64,000 bases of DNA, taken from Oharaeibacter diazotrophicus (GTDB lineage Bacteria; Pseudomonadota; Alphaproteobacteria; Rhizobiales; Pleomorphomonadaceae). Below are positions 27,918-36,915 of the stretch, piece after piece. A model generated the notes under the pieces. That model was given only the letters and a program-made list of their open reading frames with translations. It ran no database searches and was not told where the DNA came from. Numbering within the stretch: position 1 is the first letter of the stretch; every line of letters begins with the position of its first letter. The stretch is from NCBI RefSeq assembly GCF_004362745.1, contig NZ_SNXY01000006.1, positions 1,736,001 through 1,800,000 on the forward strand, written 5' to 3'. Made by a program: the position numbers and the translations under genes.

Positions 27918-29465
27918 TCACAACGTCCCCACCGTCTTCAGCGCCCCGTCGAGCGCCACGCCGGCCTCGTCGAGCAGGGCGGCCTGCCGGAGCCGCGCGA
28001 GCCAGACCGCGCCATCCTCGCGCGGGATCAGCGTCGGCAGCGCGGAGAGCACGCGGTCGAACTTGGAGACGCCGCGGGCGTGGGTGTCGGAATAGCCCTT
28101 GACCAGCCGGCGGCAGCCGAGCACCTCGACGGCGAGGTCGTAGTTGGCCGGGAGCGTCGCCGAGGCGGTGGCGAGCCAGGCTTCGCGGTGGGCGGTCTCG
28201 CGGGCGTGGCGGAGCGAGCCGCGGCGGCGGCCGCGCAGGCCCGCGACCATGTAGAGCCCGAGGAACCAGAACAGCGTGTGCGTCTTCACGCGGCGGCCGC
28301 GGTTCACCACCCGGTCGAGCGCGCGGTAGAGCCGCGGGCGGTTCTCGATGAAGAGACCGAGCCGCTCCGGCAGGGTGCCGCAGACCTCCTCCATGCGCGG
28401 GTGCATGTACTCGGTGGTGTGCAGCACCTGGCCCTCGCGCACGCCGACCTCGCGGCGCACACGGGCGAGCCGGGCGGCGCGGGTCTTGAGGTCGGCGACG
28501 CGGACGACGTCGTCGTAGGCCATTGCGACCGCGACGTATTTCGCCGCCGCCACCGTGAAGGCGAAGCCGCGCTCGGCGCCGCCGGCGGCGACGTCCTCGC
28601 CGTGCAGCCGGCGGACGCGGTCGAGATACTCGCCGGCGTAGTCGGGGTCCTGGTAGGCGGTGAGCGTCTTGACGCCGGCGAACAGCATCGCCCGCGCCGC
28701 TTCCGGGAACTCCGCGCGGATGCGGTGGACCAGCCGGTCGAGCGCGGGATGGCCGGCGGTCTCCGGCACGGCGTCGAGCCGCTTCGGCGCCGTGCGCGCC
28801 ACCGCCTCGCGCGGCTTGTCGCGGACGCGGTCGGCGGCGACGCGGAAGGCCTTCAGGCTCGCCTCGACGCCCTTGCCGCCGGCGCCGATCGTCGCCTCGA
28901 AGGCCTCGCGCGGGAAGGGCAGCACGCCGGAACCGGCGAGCGCGCCGAACATCGAGGCCGAGATCACGCTGCCGTTCGCCTTGGCCACCGCCTCCATGTC
29001 GAAGGCGATGGTGCGCTTGGCCGCGAAGTCGGTGGCGGCGACGACCACGCCGGGGTCGCCGACGCCGTCGCCGGGACGCTCCTTCTCGACCACCGCGAAG
29101 GAGCGGTGTGTCGAGGCGATCAGCGTGGTGCGGTCGGGCGTGACGAGGCCGCGCAGGACCGAGCGCCCCGCCTCCATCAGTTCGGCGGCCATCACGACGT
29201 CGACGTCGCCCGGCGTCGGCATCAGCGAAAGCACCGGCGCGCGCCCGTCCTTCGCCGGCAGCATCTCGACGTAGTAGATGGTGGCGCCGGTGCGCTGGGC
29301 GACGCCCGGCACCGATGTGGTCTGCGCCATCCACCCCTCAGCTTCGGCGAGGGCGACGATCCAGTCGGCGAGCACGCCGCCGCCCTGACCGCCCATGGCG
29401 AGGATGGCGATCGACAGCGGCCGGTCGGTGGAGAGGCGCGCGGGGAAGGTCTCGTGCCGCGTCAT
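27918..29465 (-). CDS. iorB: Indolepyruvate oxidoreductase subunit beta with C-terminal DUF6537-like domain
   Basis: A 515-residue protein. Residues 15 to about 200 are the pyruvate:ferredoxin oxidoreductase gamma-type domain (SIAILAMGGQGGGVLADWI, 18-36, and SVPGVAQRTGATIYYVE). The remaining about 300 residues are an extra domain typical of proteobacterial aerobic-type IorB, with KTHTLFWFLGLYMVAGLRG and GVSKFDRVLSALP. With the alpha subunit it should convert an arylpyruvate (indolepyruvate, perhaps phenylpyruvate) plus CoA to the arylacetyl-CoA, reducing ferredoxin. It begins 17 bp after the iorA stop codon, so the two are co-transcribed. Confidence 0.85.
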   Translation of the reverse strand: MTRHETFPARLSTDRPLSIAILAMGGQGGGVLADWIVALAEAEGWMAQTTSVPGVAQRTGATIYYVEMLPAKDGRAPVLSLMPTPGDVDVVMAAELMEAGRSVLRGLVTPDRTTLIASTHRSFAVVEKERPGDGVGDPGVVVAATDFAAKRTIAFDMEAVAKANGSVISASMFGALAGSGVLPFPREAFEATIGAGGKGVEASLKAFRVAADRVRDKPREAVARTAPKRLDAVPETAGHPALDRLVHRIRAEFPEAARAMLFAGVKTLTAYQDPDYAGEYLDRVRRLHGEDVAAGGAERGFAFTVAAAKYVAVAMAYDDVVRVADLKTRAARLARVRREVGVREGQVLHTTEYMHPRMEEVCGTLPERLGLFIENRPRLYRALDRVVNRGRRVKTHTLFWFLGLYMVAGLRGRRRGSLRHARETAHREAWLATASATLPANYDLAVEVLGCRRLVKGYSDTHARGVSKFDRVLSALPTLIPREDGAVWLARLRQAALLDEAGVALDGALKTVGTL

Positions 29466-29482
29466 GGGCGTGGGCTCCGGGT

Positions 29483-31636
29483 TCACTCGGCGAAGACGAC
29501 GCGGCGCGCCGCGCGGCGGCGCTGCAGCCAGGCGATGACCGTGCCGCGGACGCGGTCGAGCAGCAGGTCCCAGCGGGTCGGGTTGTGCACCACCTCGGCC
29601 TTGTAGAAGGACGGGCACAGCACCGCGGCCTCGGCGACCTCGCCGCAATTGCCGCAGCCGACGCAGTTCTCGTCGATGGCGGCGACCGGATCGTCCTTCA
29701 GCGGATCGTCGGTGTGCTTGACCGTCAGCGACGGGCAGCCGGACAGGCGGATGCAGGCGTGGTCGCCGGTGCAGACGTCCTCGTCGACGCCGAACTTCTC
29801 GCGCACCACGCGCCGGCCGTCCTTGACCGCCTTGGCGAACAGCGGCTTCACCCGGCGCTGCTTGTTCAGCATGCACTCGGAGGAGGCGACGATGATCTTC
29901 GGTCCGGGCGCGTCGGTGGTTAGCGCCTCGCGCAGCGTGTCGCGCATTTTGCCGACGTCGTAGGTGCGGTCGATCTGGCGCACCCAGGTGGCGCCGACGC
30001 CCTTCACGGCGGCGACGATCGAGTTGTTGGTCTTGCGCCGCGGGTTGAGCGCGCGCGAGGACAGGATGTCCTGCCCGCCGGTGGCGGCCGAATAATAGTT
30101 GTCGACGACCAGGATCACCCCGTCCTGCTTGTTGAAGACGGCGTTGCCGACCGACGAGTTCAGGCCGTTGTGCCAGAAGCCGCCGTCGCCCATCACCGAG
30201 ATCGGGCGCTTGTCGGCCTCGACGTTGAAGGCCGACGCCGAGGCGGGCCCGAGGCCGTAGCCCATGGTGGTGGCGCCGATGTTGAACGGCGGCAGGATCG
30301 AGAACAGGTGGCAGCCGATGTCGGCCGAGACGTGGTGTCGGCCGAGTTCCTGCTCGACCAGCTTCATCGCCGCGAAGATCGGCCGCTCCGGACAGCCGAC
30401 GCAGAAGCCGGCCGGCCGGGCCGGCACCACCTCGGCCAGCGCCTTGACCTTGGGGTCGGCGAGCACGCCGGACGGGTCCGGCAGCGGCGGCTGGTTGCCG
30501 AGCAGCGGCCGGGCGTTGGCCTCGACGAACTGCCGGAGCCCCTTGGTCAGCACCGGCGTGGTGTATTCGCCGCCCATCGGCAGCACGTCCTTGCCCGACA
30601 CCCTCGTCTGGATGTCGCGGCGACGCAGGATGGTGCTCAGCGCCTGCTCGATGTACTCGGGCGCGCCCTCCTCGACCACCACCACCGCCTTCTTGGACGC
30701 GCAGAAGGCGACCAGCTCGTCCTCGATCAGCGGATAGGTCACGTTCATCACGTAGAGCGGCACCGCCGTCTCGCCGTAGACGTCCGCGAGGCCGAGAAGT
30801 TGCAGGGCGCGCATGACGTTGTTGTACATGCCGCCCTGGAGCACGATGCCGATCTCGGCCGTCTCCGGTCCGAACAGCTCGTTGAGCTTGCGGCTCTTGA
30901 CGAACTCCACCGCGGCCGGCCAGCGCCGCTCGAGCTTGTCCTTCTCCTGCAGGAAGGAGGCCGGCGGCAGCACGATGCGGTTGACGTCGCGCACCGGGTT
31001 CTCGACCGCCTCCTTCAGCGTGAAGGCCGGCTTGCGGTTGGCCTTGGCGACGAACTGGCCGTGGACGTGGCAGGTGCGGATGCGCACCTCCAGCATCACC
31101 GGCGTGCTCGACGCCTCGGAGAGCTCGAAACCCTCCTCGACCATGCGCACCACGGTCGGCAGGTCGGGTCGCGGGTCGAGCAGCCACATCTGCGACTTCA
31201 TCGCGTAGGCGTGGCTGCGCTCCTGCATGATCGAGGAGCCCTCGCCGTAGTCCTCGCCGATCACGATCAGCGCGCCGCCGGTGACGCCGGACGACGACAG
31301 GTTGGAGAGCGCGTCGGCGGCGACGTTGGTGCCGGCGGTCGACTTCCAGGTCACCGCACCGCGCACCGGATACATCACCGAGGCCGACAGCATCGCCGCC
31401 GCGGTCGCCTCCGAGGCCGACGATTCGAAGTGGACCCCGAGGTCCTCCATGACGTCCTTGGCGTCGGCCAGCACGTCCATCAGGTGCGAGATCGGCGAGC
31501 CCTGGTAGCCGCCGACGTAGGAGACGCCCGACTGCAGCAGCGCCTTGGTGATCGCGAGGATGCCCTCGCCGCGGAAGATCTCGCCCTCGCCGAGCTTCAG
31601 GTCCTCGACTTCGCGGGCAAACGAACGCTCTGCCAT
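29483..31636 (-). CDS. iorA: Indolepyruvate:ferredoxin oxidoreductase subunit alpha
   Basis: A 717-residue protein. The N-terminal half carries the pyrimidine-binding and transketolase-like domains (VSYVGGYQGSPISHLMD, about 36-52). The thiamine diphosphate site is VMGDGGFWHNGL near 475-490. The C-terminus has iron-sulfur cysteines (CTGDHACIRLSGCPS and NCVGCGNCG...LCPS, about 622-675). The first cluster has an unusual C-x5-C-x4-C spacing. It is an oxidative decarboxylase of arylpyruvates to arylacetyl-CoA. It is divergent from the ABC importer and shares its intergenic motifs with the isatin-hydrolase promoter region. A GGGAGG ribosome site is present. Confidence 0.88.
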   Translation of the reverse strand: MAERSFAREVEDLKLGEGEIFRGEGILAITKALLQSGVSYVGGYQGSPISHLMDVLADAKDVMEDLGVHFESSASEATAAAMLSASVMYPVRGAVTWKSTAGTNVAADALSNLSSSGVTGGALIVIGEDYGEGSSIMQERSHAYAMKSQMWLLDPRPDLPTVVRMVEEGFELSEASSTPVMLEVRIRTCHVHGQFVAKANRKPAFTLKEAVENPVRDVNRIVLPPASFLQEKDKLERRWPAAVEFVKSRKLNELFGPETAEIGIVLQGGMYNNVMRALQLLGLADVYGETAVPLYVMNVTYPLIEDELVAFCASKKAVVVVEEGAPEYIEQALSTILRRRDIQTRVSGKDVLPMGGEYTTPVLTKGLRQFVEANARPLLGNQPPLPDPSGVLADPKVKALAEVVPARPAGFCVGCPERPIFAAMKLVEQELGRHHVSADIGCHLFSILPPFNIGATTMGYGLGPASASAFNVEADKRPISVMGDGGFWHNGLNSSVGNAVFNKQDGVILVVDNYYSAATGGQDILSSRALNPRRKTNNSIVAAVKGVGATWVRQIDRTYDVGKMRDTLREALTTDAPGPKIIVASSECMLNKQRRVKPLFAKAVKDGRRVVREKFGVDEDVCTGDHACIRLSGCPSLTVKHTDDPLKDDPVAAIDENCVGCGNCGEVAEAAVLCPSFYKAEVVHNPTRWDLLLDRVRGTVIAWLQRRRAARRVVFAE

Positions 31637-32037
31637 ATCGGGCCTCCCGGGGGAGATCGCCGCCCTCGACGACGATCGCTTGCAAATTCATATTTCCGTC
31701 GCGCCGGACCTGTCAACCGATCCCGATCGTCCAATCGGCGTGCCCGGCACGCCCTTCCCGCAATGCAGCGCGCCCCGGCCCGCCCGATCGCTGCGCGGCC
31801 GACGCCGACCCTGGCCCCGGCCTACTCGCGTCGTCGCCGCAATTATATGCACACGCATTCATCTCGACCGCTCGAGGCGGCGGCGATTTGCCTTGCGCCG
31901 CGCCGCCGGATGCCCACAGATTCCCCTTGGCAGCGGCCGACTTGTTATTTTAAGCTTGAAACAACGACACGGGGAAAACCCCGGTCACAGGGTCTGCCGG
32001 CGCCATGCCGGCCGAGAAGATGAGGGGAGAGGGTTCC
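31637..32037. promoter_or_regulatory. Divergent promoter region of iorA and the ABC importer
   Basis: The 401-bp gene-free region holds CTTGCAAATTCATATTTCCG (31679-31698), close to the iorA start, and ATTATATGCACACGCATTCA (31842-31861) followed by TCTC. Both resemble the pair at 20934-21268. Nearer the importer lies TTTTAAGCTTGAAA (31948-31961), an almost perfect palindrome that also resembles the TTCAA-N4-TNNAA motifs at 9287 and 18939. A ribosome site GGGGAGAGGG precedes the importer start. Confidence 0.55.
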
Positions 32038-33582
32038 ATGCTGACGCCGTCCCGTCGTCAGGCGCTCGCATTGGGCGCCGGCGGTTTCCTGGCCACGCTC
32101 GTCACCGGCCGCGGCATCGCCCGCGCCGCCGAGGGCGGCACGCTCACCATCGCCTACAACGTCAACCTGCCGTCCTTCGACCCGACCGTGGGTCCGTCGG
32201 CGGTCAACCCGACGATCCAGGCGATCTACCGCTCGATCTTCGACCAGTTCGTCGGCCAGGCGCCGGACCTGTCGTTCCAGCCCGGCCTCGGCCTCCTCAC
32301 CGAGTGGGGCTGGAACGAGGACAAGACCAAGATCCACATGACCGTGCGCGAGGGCGTCACCTGGCACGACGGCTCGCCCTTCACGGCCGAGGACGTGGTG
32401 TGGTCGCTCCAGCGCGCCGCCGACGAGAAGACCGGCAACCCGATCCAATTCGTCTGGTCGACCGCCGGCAACTACGTCGTCGACGGCAACAAGATCACCG
32501 CCGACGTGCTGCGCTTCGAGCCGACCTTCTTCAAGTGGATGGCCTTCCTCACCGGCTACGTGCTGCCGAAGGCCTATTACGAGAAGGTCGGGCCGGAGGG
32601 CTTCGAGAAGAAGCCCGTGGGCACCGGGCCCTACATGGTCGACGCCTACGAGGGCAACGCCTTCCTGCGCCTCAAGGCCAACCCGAACTGGTACGGCGGC
32701 AAGCCGGCCTTCGACACCGTGGTGTTCAAGTTCGTGCCGGACGCCACCAGCCGCGTCGCCGAGATCGAGTCCGGCTCCTCGGACGTCACCCTCGAGGTGC
32801 CCTACGAGGAGTTCGACCGCCTGATCGAGATCGAGGGCCTCGCCGGCTCGGCGACGCCGATCTCCGACATCGGCATGATCTTCCTGAACGACGTCGACGC
32901 GATGCTGGACAAGAACGTCCGCCTCGCCGCCCACCACGCCATCGACAAGGAAGCCATCGTCAAGCGGCTGCTGCTCGGCTACGGCGTGCCGATCGACACG
33001 CTCGAGGCGCCGGAATACGCCGCCTACGACGCTTCCATCAAGGTCGGCTACGACCCGGAGAAGGCCAAGGAACTCCTGAAGGCCTCGGGCTTCTCGACCG
33101 AGAACCCGGTCAAGTTCAGGATCCAGACGACGCGCGGCTTCAAGCCGAAGGACTACGAGATGGTCCAGGCGATCGTCGGCATGTGGCGCAAGGTCGGCAT
33201 CGAGGCCGAGATCGAGGTCTACGAGATCGCCAAGCACTACGAGCTGCGCGCCGCCGACCAGCTCGCCCCGGCCGCCTTCTACAATTGGGGCAACGCCATC
33301 GGCGACCCGACCACGTCGACCGGCTTCGCCATGTTCGGCCCCTCGCCCCACTCGGTCTGGGACACCGACGACCTCGACGCCATGATCGCCCCGCTCTGGG
33401 GCGAGAAGGACGAGGAAAAGCGCATCGCCGGCTGGAAGGCGGTCGACAAGTACATCGCAGAAGAGGGCTACGTCATCCCGCTGCTGCAGTACGTCCAGCC
33501 GGTCGTCTACAAGGCGAGCCTCAAGGTCACCCCCAACGTCTCCGGCGCCCTCCAGCCGACGCTGATCGCGCCCGGCGCCTGA
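32038..33582 (+). CDS. ABC importer substrate-binding protein, peptide/opine type (system 1)
   Basis: A 514-residue SBP_bac_5 (DppA/OppA-like) periplasmic protein with a twin-arginine-type leader (SRRQALALGAGGFLATLV, residues 5-22; cleavage near ARA-AE). Conserved features include FDPTVGPSAVNPTIQ near residue 40 and GTGPYMVDAYEGNAFLRLKAN (about 198-218). It is divergent from iorA and is separated from its permease genes by a 480-bp repeat island. The ligand is not predictable; the location suggests an indolic compound or an amino-acid conjugate of an aromatic acid. The start at 32038 is chosen for the ribosome site and leader. Confidence 0.87.
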   Translation: MLTPSRRQALALGAGGFLATLVTGRGIARAAEGGTLTIAYNVNLPSFDPTVGPSAVNPTIQAIYRSIFDQFVGQAPDLSFQPGLGLLTEWGWNEDKTKIHMTVREGVTWHDGSPFTAEDVVWSLQRAADEKTGNPIQFVWSTAGNYVVDGNKITADVLRFEPTFFKWMAFLTGYVLPKAYYEKVGPEGFEKKPVGTGPYMVDAYEGNAFLRLKANPNWYGGKPAFDTVVFKFVPDATSRVAEIESGSSDVTLEVPYEEFDRLIEIEGLAGSATPISDIGMIFLNDVDAMLDKNVRLAAHHAIDKEAIVKRLLLGYGVPIDTLEAPEYAAYDASIKVGYDPEKAKELLKASGFSTENPVKFRIQTTRGFKPKDYEMVQAIVGMWRKVGIEAEIEVYEIAKHYELRAADQLAPAAFYNWGNAIGDPTTSTGFAMFGPSPHSVWDTDDLDAMIAPLWGEKDEEKRIAGWKAVDKYIAEEGYVIPLLQYVQPVVYKASLKVTPNVSGALQPTLIAPGA

Positions 33583-34063
33583 CGGGCGGGGCGCACGCGG
33601 CCGCCTCGCTTCCGCCCGATCGCCGGGCGGAGGAGTCGCCACCGCCGAGCGGATTGCCTACCGGCAGGTCAAGCCGTGCCCGCTTCCCGGTTCGCCGTAC
33701 CCCTTCCACCGCGTCCCCTCCCCCTTGGAGGGGGAGGGACAGGGAGAGGGGGCCACCCGCGCCGACGCCGGCCGACGTCGCCGGCGAGGGCACCCGGAAG
33801 CCGCACGGCGTCTGCCCCCTCTCCCCAACCCTCCCCCTCCAGGGGGGAGGGGGCAGGTCGATCGGGTGGAAGCGGGAAGCGCAGGACGACGACGGGGCTG
33901 AAGGACGGAGGCAGAACTGCCGACGCTCGGCAATCGACACTCTCCTTCCGATTGCCGAAGCCCCACTTCCGACTGCCGACTGCCGACTGCCGACTGCCGA
34001 CTGCCGAAGCCCTACTGCCTACTGCCCCCTCCCCCCACCCTCTCCCCCACCCCCGTCCCCGCC
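33583..34063. repeat. Composite repeat island inside the importer operon
   Basis: The 481 bp between the binding-protein gene and the first permease gene contain two family-A hairpins (33709-33752 and 33814-33856). A heptamer tract with five perfect CGACTGC units follows (33969-34003), preceded by degenerate CGATTGCCGAAGCCCCACTT units and followed by GAAGCCCTACTGCCTACTGC. No gene is supported. Such hairpins could stabilise the upstream binding-protein transcript. Confidence 0.82.
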
Positions 34064-35071
34064 ATGCTCGCCGTCGCCGCCCTCAACCGTCTCCTGATGG
34101 CCCTCGCCACGCTCTTCGGCGTCGCCGTGGTGGTGTTCGTGCTCTTGCGCGTCGTCCCCGGCGATCCGATCGCGATGATGATCGCGCCCGGCGCCAGCCC
34201 CGCCGACGTCGCGGCGCTGCGCGCCCGCTACGGGCTCGACGCCTCGATCCCGGTGCAGTTCTTGGTCTGGCTCGGCGCCGTCGCCGGCGGCGACTTCGGC
34301 ACCTCGATCTCGCTGCGGCGCGACGTGCTGGAGCTCCTGGCCGAGCGGCTGCCGGCGACGCTCGAGCTCGCCGTCGCCGCGCTCGCCTTCGCGCTGGCGC
34401 TCGGCGGCACCGTGGCGGTGGTCGGCACGCTGGCGCGCCGCACGATCGGCGAGACGGTAGTCGACACCGTCAACGGCGTGTTCCTGGCGGTGCCCGACTT
34501 CGTCTGGGCGCTGGCGCTGGTGCTCCTCCTCGGCGTCGTCTTCCCGGTGTTCCCGCTGTCCGGCCGGATCGACCCCGGCGCCGACGTCGCCTTCGCGACA
34601 CGCTTCTACCTGACCGAGAGCCTCGTCACGCTCCGCTTCGACGTCTTCCTCGGCATCCTCGCGCACATGGCGATGCCGGTGCTGGCGCTCGGCTTCCCGT
34701 TGGCGGCGGTGATCGCGCGGGTGCTGAAGGGCGCGCTCGCCGAGGCGATGGTGCAGGATTACGTGCTGCTCGCCCGCCTCAAGGGCATGTCGGACCTCCG
34801 GCTGATCCTGCAGGAGGCGCTGCGCAACGCCATCGGCCCAACCCTGGCGCTGACCGGCGTGCAGTTCACCTTCCTGATCGGCGGCACGGTGATCGTCGAG
34901 CGGATCTTCTCCTATCCCGGCATCGGCAACATGGGCGTCGACGCCGTCATCAACCGCGACCTGCCGCTGATCCAGGGCCTCGTCCTCGTGTTCGGCACGC
35001 TGTTCATCCTGGTCAATCTCGCGACCGACCTCGCGGTCGCCGCCCTGAACCCGCGGCTGCGCCATGGCTGA
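34064..35071 (+). CDS. ABC importer permease, DppB-type (system 1)
   Basis: A 335-residue inner-membrane protein with about six membrane segments. It has the EAA-loop region of binding-protein-dependent permeases (DYVLLARLKGMSDLRLILQEALRNA, about 229-253) and the N-terminal FGVAVVVFVLLRVVPGDPI typical of DppB/OppB. It pairs with the next gene (DppC-type) to form the translocation path. The ATG follows the repeat island, with only a weak ribosome site visible. Function follows from family membership. Confidence 0.9.
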   Translation: MLAVAALNRLLMALATLFGVAVVVFVLLRVVPGDPIAMMIAPGASPADVAALRARYGLDASIPVQFLVWLGAVAGGDFGTSISLRRDVLELLAERLPATLELAVAALAFALALGGTVAVVGTLARRTIGETVVDTVNGVFLAVPDFVWALALVLLLGVVFPVFPLSGRIDPGADVAFATRFYLTESLVTLRFDVFLGILAHMAMPVLALGFPLAAVIARVLKGALAEAMVQDYVLLARLKGMSDLRLILQEALRNAIGPTLALTGVQFTFLIGGTVIVERIFSYPGIGNMGVDAVINRDLPLIQGLVLVFGTLFILVNLATDLAVAALNPRLRHG

Positions 35072-35140
35072 GGCGCGCCCCCTTCCCTTCCGCCCCGCCC
35101 GCGCGCTCTACTCGACGCCGCGCCCCACCGGAGCGCAGTC

Positions 35141-36034
35141 ATGACCGACGTCACCCACCAGGGACCGGCCCCCGCCTTGTCGAGACCCCCGCTCCGCCTC
35201 CCCGCGCCGCTGCGCGATCCCAAGGTCGTCGTCGGCGGCGGCTTCGTGCTGTTCCTGGTGGTGCTCGCGGTGTTCGCGCCGTGGATCGCGCCGAAGGACC
35301 CGCTCGAGCAGGACCTGATGCTCGGCACCCTGCCGCCGGTCGGCTTTTCCGGCGCCGAGCCCGGCTACCTCCTCGGCACCGACGACCTCGGCCGCGACGT
35401 GCTCTCGCGGGTGATCCACGGCAGCCGGGTCGCGCTCACGGTCGCCTTCGTCGCCGCCAGCCTCGCGGCGCTTGTCGGCACCGGGCTCGGCCTGCTCGCC
35501 GGCTGGTACCGCGGCTGGATCGACGTGGTGGTGTCCCGCCTCGTCGACGTCTGGATGGCCTTCCCGCCAGTGCTGCTGTCGATCCTGCTGGTGGCGGTGA
35601 TCGGGGCCGGCCTGCCGGCAGTGATCGCGGCGATCGTCATCATCGACTGGACGCGCTTCTGCCGGGTGGTGCGCGCCGAGACGATGGCGCAGGCCGGCCT
35701 CGACTACGTCACCGCCGCCCGCTCGGTCGGCTTCTCGCGCGGGCGGATCCTGGTCTCGGAGATCCTGCCCAACGTGGTGCCGGTGCTGATCGCCCTCGTC
35801 AGCCTCGAGATGGGCATCGCCGTCATCGTCGAGGCGATCCTGTCCTTCGTCGGCCTGTCGGTGTCGTCGGACACGCCGACCTGGGGTGGCATGATCGCCG
35901 AGGGCCGCCAGATGGTCCGCCACGGCTGGTGGGTGCTGGCGGCGCCGCTGACGATGCTGTTCCTCACCGTCCTCGCCTTCAACCAGCTCGGCGACGGCCT
36001 GCGCCGCGCCCTCGACCCGGTGATGAAGCGATGA
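35141..36034 (+). CDS. ABC importer permease, DppC-type (system 1)
   Basis: A 297-residue inner-membrane protein. It has the DppC-type N-terminal segment and periplasmic loop (LLGTDDLGRDVLSRVIHGSR, about 76-95) and the EAA motif (DYVTAARSVGFSRGRILVSEILPN, about 187-210). Five to six membrane helices. Its stop codon overlaps the start of the first ATPase gene (ATGA), so translation is coupled. It forms a heterodimer with the preceding permease. Confidence 0.9.
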   Translation: MTDVTHQGPAPALSRPPLRLPAPLRDPKVVVGGGFVLFLVVLAVFAPWIAPKDPLEQDLMLGTLPPVGFSGAEPGYLLGTDDLGRDVLSRVIHGSRVALTVAFVAASLAALVGTGLGLLAGWYRGWIDVVVSRLVDVWMAFPPVLLSILLVAVIGAGLPAVIAAIVIIDWTRFCRVVRAETMAQAGLDYVTAARSVGFSRGRILVSEILPNVVPVLIALVSLEMGIAVIVEAILSFVGLSVSSDTPTWGGMIAEGRQMVRHGWWVLAAPLTMLFLTVLAFNQLGDGLRRALDPVMKR

Positions 36035-36915
36035 GCGCGCCCCTCCTGGACATCGTCGGCCTCTCAGCCGTCTCCGACCGCGACGGCGGCGCCCCGGTGC
36101 TCTCCGACGTCTCGCTGCGGCTGGAACGCGGCCGCGTCCGCGGCCTCGTCGGCGAGAGCGGCGCCGGCAAGTCCACGATCGCCAAGGCGCTGCTCGGCAT
36201 CCTGCCGCGCACCGTGCGCGTCGTCGGCGGCCACGTCCTGTTCGAGGGTCGCGACCTCCTCGCCATGGCCGCCGCCGAGCGTCGCCGCGTCCTCGGCACC
36301 GAGATCGTCCTGATCCCGCAGGACCCGATGACCTCGCTGAACCCGTCGCGGCGGATCGGCGCCCAGATCGTCGACGGCCTCGTGGTCGGCCGCGGCCTCG
36401 GCCGGCGCGAGGCGACGGCGCGCGCCGCCGCCATGCTCGCCGAAGTGCAGATCCGCGATCCCGAGCGGGTGATGCGGTCCTATCCGCACGAGCTCTCCGG
36501 CGGCATGCGCCAGCGCGTGCTGATCGCTGCCGCCTTCGTGATGGAGCCGAAGCTGGTGGTCGCCGACGAGCCGACCACCGCCCTCGACGTCACCGTGCAG
36601 AAGCAGATCCTGCGCCTGATCCGCGGCCTGCAGGAGGCCCACGGCACCGCCGTCGTCTTCGTCACCCACGATCTCGGCGTCGTCGCCAAGATCTGCGACG
36701 ACGTCACGCTCCTGTGGACCGGCCGCGTCGTCGAGGCCGGCCCGGTCGAGGCGATGCTGACGCGCCCGACCCACCCCTACACCCGCGCGCTGATCGCCGC
36801 GAGCCCGCGTCACGACCGTCCCGAGGAGGGCCTCGCGCCCGTGCCCGAGGCGGTGTTCGCGGGGCTCCGCCGCGAGGCCGCCGCGCTCGACGGAGAACCG
36901 CGCCATGGCCGCTGA
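36031..36915 (+). CDS. ABC importer ATPase, DppD-type (system 1)
   Basis: A 294-residue nucleotide-binding protein: Walker A GESGAGKST (39-47), Q-loop IPQDPMTSLNPS, signature LSGGMRQRV (about 156-164), Walker B LVVADEPTTALD (about 176-187), and the oligopeptide-type C-terminal segment HPYTRALIAASP. Powers the importer together with the following ATPase; the two reading frames overlap by 11 bp. Confidence 0.93.
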   Translation: MSAPLLDIVGLSAVSDRDGGAPVLSDVSLRLERGRVRGLVGESGAGKSTIAKALLGILPRTVRVVGGHVLFEGRDLLAMAAAERRRVLGTEIVLIPQDPMTSLNPSRRIGAQIVDGLVVGRGLGRREATARAAAMLAEVQIRDPERVMRSYPHELSGGMRQRVLIAAAFVMEPKLVVADEPTTALDVTVQKQILRLIRGLQEAHGTAVVFVTHDLGVVAKICDDVTLLWTGRVVEAGPVEAMLTRPTHPYTRALIAASPRHDRPEEGLAPVPEAVFAGLRREAAALDGEPRHGR

